From Halosaccharopolyspora lacisalsi (GTDB lineage: Bacteria; Actinomycetota; Actinomycetes; Mycobacteriales; Pseudonocardiaceae), in contig NZ_JACGWZ010000002.1 of NCBI RefSeq assembly GCF_014137975.1, forward strand, positions 682,001-746,000: 64,000 nt of DNA. Direction: 5' to 3'. The notes under the pieces were generated by a model that was not told where the DNA came from, did not search any database, and was given only the letters and a program-made list of their open reading frames with translations. Position numbers and translations under genes: made by a program. This document shows, one piece after another, positions 61,265 to 64,000 of this stretch (positions within the stretch are counted from its first letter, which is position 1; each line of letters starts with the position of its first letter).

Positions 61265-63183
61265 CGTTGCTCCCTGAACGAACCGTCGGCTTGAAGGACG
61301 ATCTCGTGCCAGCCGTGGGACAGCGTCACCGTCGTGGAGTGCCGACTCCCGCACGAGTCACGCCAGGAGAGCTCGACGGGAAGCGTTTCGGCCGCGCGGT
61401 CACCGAGGCCGAACAGGATTTCGGGTGCGTTGACGCCGCCGTGACCGTTGGCGGGATAGAGCTGCTGGGAACGCCGGGAACCGTCGGGCAGCAGCACCCG
61501 CGCGCGAGCTCCGATCGCCGGGCGGTCGGGCCCCGCACCGGCAGGACCGCACGGTGACGAGGTCGGCAACCGCAGGCGGAGCCCGAGGAACGCCCCGGCA
61601 TCGGACTCGTTGTGATACAGCGTGGACTGGTCCCACTGGTTGGCGACCGCGAGGTCCTGCCGCCCGTCGGAGTCCACGTCGCCGACCGCCAGGCTGCGGC
61701 TGACCGCCTCGGTACCCACCCCCACCTTCTTGGCGACGTCGACGTAGCGGCCGTCGGGACCACGCACGAAGAAGGTGTTGCTGTTGTGCCCGGAGAGGTC
61801 GTCACCCGGCGTGAAGTTCGGCCACAGCGCGGGATTCGACAGGATCAGGTCGTTGGACATGGCCGCTTCCTGCAGCTGCGCCCACCGGTCGGTGCGTCCG
61901 GCGACGAACCCGGTGGCGTGCAGCAGCTCGGACTTGCCGTCGGCGTTGAAGTCGCCGGTCGTGACGTCCCAGCTCCATCCCGTGCGGGCCATGCCGAGAC
62001 GCTCGCTGTGGTCGTCGTAGGGAGCGTGCCCGCGGTGCAGCGCCGCCCGGTCGCCGGTGCTGAGGTAGGCGAAGTTGCTCTCATGCAGCGCGTACGGATC
62101 GGTGATGTTGCTGACCAGGACGTCCGGCATTCCGTCGTCGTTGAGGTCGTCGAAAGCCACGCCCATGCCCTTGAACGAGTCGTGACCGACCACTCGGGAC
62201 TTCGGCGTGCCCGCGTGCCGGGTTCCGGTCGCCTCGCGGAACCGGATACGCCCCGGAACGGACTCGTTGACCAGCATGTGATCGGGACCGAAGTCGTTGG
62301 CCACGTACAGGTCGGCGCGGCCGTCGGAGTCGAGGTCCTGGGTCCCCAGCGCCAACGTCCACTGCCGTACCCGATCCGGCGGAAAGACCCCGGGGACCTC
62401 GGCGAAGCGCACGTCGGGACGCTGCCCCGCGGTGCCCGAGACGAAGCGGAACATCCGATTGGTCCCCCCGTTGTGGGCGTTGGACAGCGAATCGTTCATC
62501 ACCAGTTCTTCCTGGCGGGCGTTCGGGTCCAGGACGCGGGCGCCGTCCTGGAAGTAGTTGCCGAACACCAGGTCCAGGTGACCGTCTCCGTCGTAGTCGC
62601 CGACCGTGGCCGCGTTGGTGTTCCACACCCGGGAAGGCGTGATGAGCTCGCGGGGGAGGAAAGCCGCCTGCGAGGGCGGTTTCCCGGGCGACCGCAGGAA
62701 GATCACCGGGGAACGCCCCCAGTAGTACACGAGCACGTCCTGCCAGCCGTCCGCGTTGTAGTCGGCGGGCAGGCATCCCATCGGCGCGGCGGGGGCCGGG
62801 GACGGTGTGTCCGGTTCCAGGGCGAAGGGGCGGTACCGCTCTCCCGTACCCGGTGCCGGACGCACGGTCATGGTGTCGGTGCGCGGGTCGACCAGGCACA
62901 GGTCGTGGGACTCGGCGCCGCCGTCGAGAGCGAACATGCCGACACCGGCCCCCACCGAGGAGATCCAGGAGCGAATGTCCCGGTAAGCCGGGGCGACGGT
63001 GCGTATGTTGCGCGAGCCCGGGCCGTCCGCGGAGTTGATCGACCGGGCGGTGAATCGGAACGGTGCGGCCAACCGGGCGCGCTCCTCGGAGGAGGCCACG
63101 GGGAGTCTCGCCGCGTTCCAGACCAGTACGCAGCACAACAGGGCTGTGATCGTGGCCAGATGCTTGCGCAGCACGGAGATCAT
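61261..63183 (-). CDS. unbV: UnbV-family FG-GAP/ASPIC protein
   Basis: A 640-residue exported protein. A hydrophobic N-terminal segment (about 5-25) looks like a signal anchor. Several FG-GAP repeats follow, each with a DxDxDG-type calcium loop (DYDGDGHLDLVFGN, DLDSDGRADLYVANDFG, DVDSDGRQDLAVANQWD), and an ASPIC/UnbV domain at the C-terminus. UnbV homologues are a fixed part of enediyne PKS cassettes (E4); their biochemical function is unknown. The ATG overlaps the DUF1702 stop (ATGA). Confidence 0.92.
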   Translation of the reverse strand: MISVLRKHLATITALLCCVLVWNAARLPVASSEERARLAAPFRFTARSINSADGPGSRNIRTVAPAYRDIRSWISSVGAGVGMFALDGGAESHDLCLVDPRTDTMTVRPAPGTGERYRPFALEPDTPSPAPAAPMGCLPADYNADGWQDVLVYYWGRSPVIFLRSPGKPPSQAAFLPRELITPSRVWNTNAATVGDYDGDGHLDLVFGNYFQDGARVLDPNARQEELVMNDSLSNAHNGGTNRMFRFVSGTAGQRPDVRFAEVPGVFPPDRVRQWTLALGTQDLDSDGRADLYVANDFGPDHMLVNESVPGRIRFREATGTRHAGTPKSRVVGHDSFKGMGVAFDDLNDDGMPDVLVSNITDPYALHESNFAYLSTGDRAALHRGHAPYDDHSERLGMARTGWSWDVTTGDFNADGKSELLHATGFVAGRTDRWAQLQEAAMSNDLILSNPALWPNFTPGDDLSGHNSNTFFVRGPDGRYVDVAKKVGVGTEAVSRSLAVGDVDSDGRQDLAVANQWDQSTLYHNESDAGAFLGLRLRLPTSSPCGPAGAGPDRPAIGARARVLLPDGSRRSQQLYPANGHGGVNAPEILFGLGDRAAETLPVELSWRDSCGSRHSTTVTLSHGWHEIVLQADGSFREQR

Positions 63184-64000
63184 CGGGACGTCTCCTCCTG
63201 GTCGAGGCTGATGTTGCCGAACGGTTCACCGTGGCCGGCCCGGTGGTGGTCGCTCCAGAGTCGACGGATTTCCGCGCGCCACTTCTCGTAGTGCGCCGCG
63301 CCGTGTGGGCCGTCCCCCAGTGCGTCCCGAGCCCTGTCGGTCCATGCGGCCGCCTCCGACGCGGAGGCTCCCGTCAACGCGGCGGCGGCCTGTTCGACGT
63401 GCTCGGGCACGATGCCGCAGGCTCGTCGTGCCGCGCAGGCGAAGGCGCTGCCCTGGGCCACGGCCGCCGTGTGCCGACCGGCGAGCACGGTCAGCCGACC
63501 GAGTTCCCCACCGTCGGCACCACCGGCGTACGTCGCCGCCAGTCCGACTCCGCTCCACAGATCGGCTCGACGGTGCTGCGGGAAGTGCTCGATGCGCGGC
63601 GTGATGCCGTCCGGATCGGCGCACTCGTGGAACCACAGCGCCCGCCCGAGCCCCTGGTCCCGGATCGCGCGCTGTTCGGGTGCCAGACCGCGTTCTACGC
63701 GATGCCGCCCGATCACCGCGTCGGAGTGGAAGAACCCCTGGTGGAAACCGAAACCGTCCCAGCCGAGCCAGCGCAGCAGTGGGTCCCCCACCGGAATGCC
63801 CCACCAGGGACGCAGTCGTAATCGAGCGTGGGCCCACCCCACCCCGATGTGCACCACGTGGGGGTAAGCCGTCCCGACCCGTTCCAGCAGAGCAGCGCAG
63901 CGGCGACCACGGGAGAAGGTCATCAGGTCCAGCACCGCGCATCCCATCCCGGCGCCCTCGTAGGCGAAACCCCTCCACTGCGGTTCGAGTTGCTCGACGC
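63180..64000 (-). CDS. unbL: DUF1702/UnbL-family protein (partial, runs off the window)
   Basis: The C-terminal 272 residues of a DUF1702 protein. The open frame continues to the window edge, where WRGFAYEGAGMGCAVLDL matches the family; an internal ATG at 63947 is not the true start. Other family motifs: HVVHIGVGWAHARLRL, GFGFHQGFFH and the YAGGADGGELGRLTVLAG block. DUF1702/UnbL genes (E3) are always found beside PksE in enediyne clusters, with unknown role. The gene is the first of the visible operon; further upstream genes lie outside the window. Confidence 0.92.
   Translation of the reverse strand, partial: VEQLEPQWRGFAYEGAGMGCAVLDLMTFSRGRRCAALLERVGTAYPHVVHIGVGWAHARLRLRPWWGIPVGDPLLRWLGWDGFGFHQGFFHSDAVIGRHRVERGLAPEQRAIRDQGLGRALWFHECADPDGITPRIEHFPQHRRADLWSGVGLAATYAGGADGGELGRLTVLAGRHTAAVAQGSAFACAARRACGIVPEHVEQAAAALTGASASEAAAWTDRARDALGDGPHGAAHYEKWRAEIRRLWSDHHRAGHGEPFGNISLDQEETSR

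Noticed and set aside
61612-63291. Open plus-strand frame of about 559 codons
   Set aside because: It is the mirror of unbV, with Val/Gly/Arg bias and no recognisable motif.

Overview
The window is very GC-rich actinobacterial chromosome: dense genes, many ATGA or GTGA overlaps, frequent GTG and TTG starts, and purine-rich ribosome binding sites. A conservon with paired P450s, a wax ester synthase/DGAT, STAS regulators, a principal-type sigma factor and an enediyne polyketide cassette point to a filamentous Pseudonocardiales/Actinopolysporales-type organism. The abundance of small, strongly acidic proteins would fit a salt-tolerant one. The genus is inference.

Layout. 0-6.2 kb is a thin, eroding accessory stretch: two STAS proteins lacking the usual phosphorylatable serine, a FUSC-type exporter, a DUF2188 mini-protein behind three 23-bp repeats, and wrecked copies of PAS, GAF-ANTAR and DUF2254 genes. 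6.2-10.2 kb holds a three-gene membrane molybdopterin oxidoreductase operon and a membrane-anchored GH25 muramidase with amphipathic 11-residue repeats. 10.4-12.7 kb (minus strand) encodes a 71-residue Asp-rich repetitive peptide overlapping a JmjC/cupin oxygenase gene, which overlaps a sucrase/ferredoxin-like gene; this is the best candidate for an undescribed peptide-modifying system. 12.9-15.3 kb is cytochrome bd oxidase (cydAB). 15.3-18.4 kb is a tightly overlapping four-gene operon (acyl-CoA dehydrogenase-like, PIG-L deacetylase, methyltransferase, glycosyltransferase).

18.4-31.9 kb holds a DUF2231-Rieske fusion, an aldehyde dehydrogenase, a canonical STAS antagonist, CapA plus a sugar isomerase, a hemerythrin protein, a group 1/2 sigma factor, an acetate transporter, a cluster of small stress-type or acidic proteins, and a serA-like/DUF1015 pair. 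32.2-41.2 kb is lipid-centred: wax ester synthase/DGAT, a stand-alone ketosynthase, a PAS-GGDEF-EAL cyclic-di-GMP protein, a fatty acyl-CoA ligase broken by three single-C indels, and an intact acyl-CoA ligase.

41.5-46.2 kb is a conservon: CvnA, CvnB and CvnC, a 51-codon stub where the CvnD GTPase should be, a CYP157-like P450 without the ExxR motif, and a canonical CYP154-like P450. 46.2-52.0 kb holds a membrane FtsK-like protein with a degenerate P-loop, a lipoprotein beta-propeller, an LCP-family cell-wall ligase and a Tat-exported protein.

52.0-64.0 kb (minus strand) is the core of an enediyne biosynthetic cluster, transcribed DUF1702 (cut by the window edge), UnbV, UnbU, PksE, hot-dog thioesterase, MFS exporter, HxlR regulator, with the first six genes translationally overlapped. 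The C-terminal phosphopantetheinyl transferase region of this PksE appears to have lost its signature residues, so its ACP may depend on an enzyme acting in trans.
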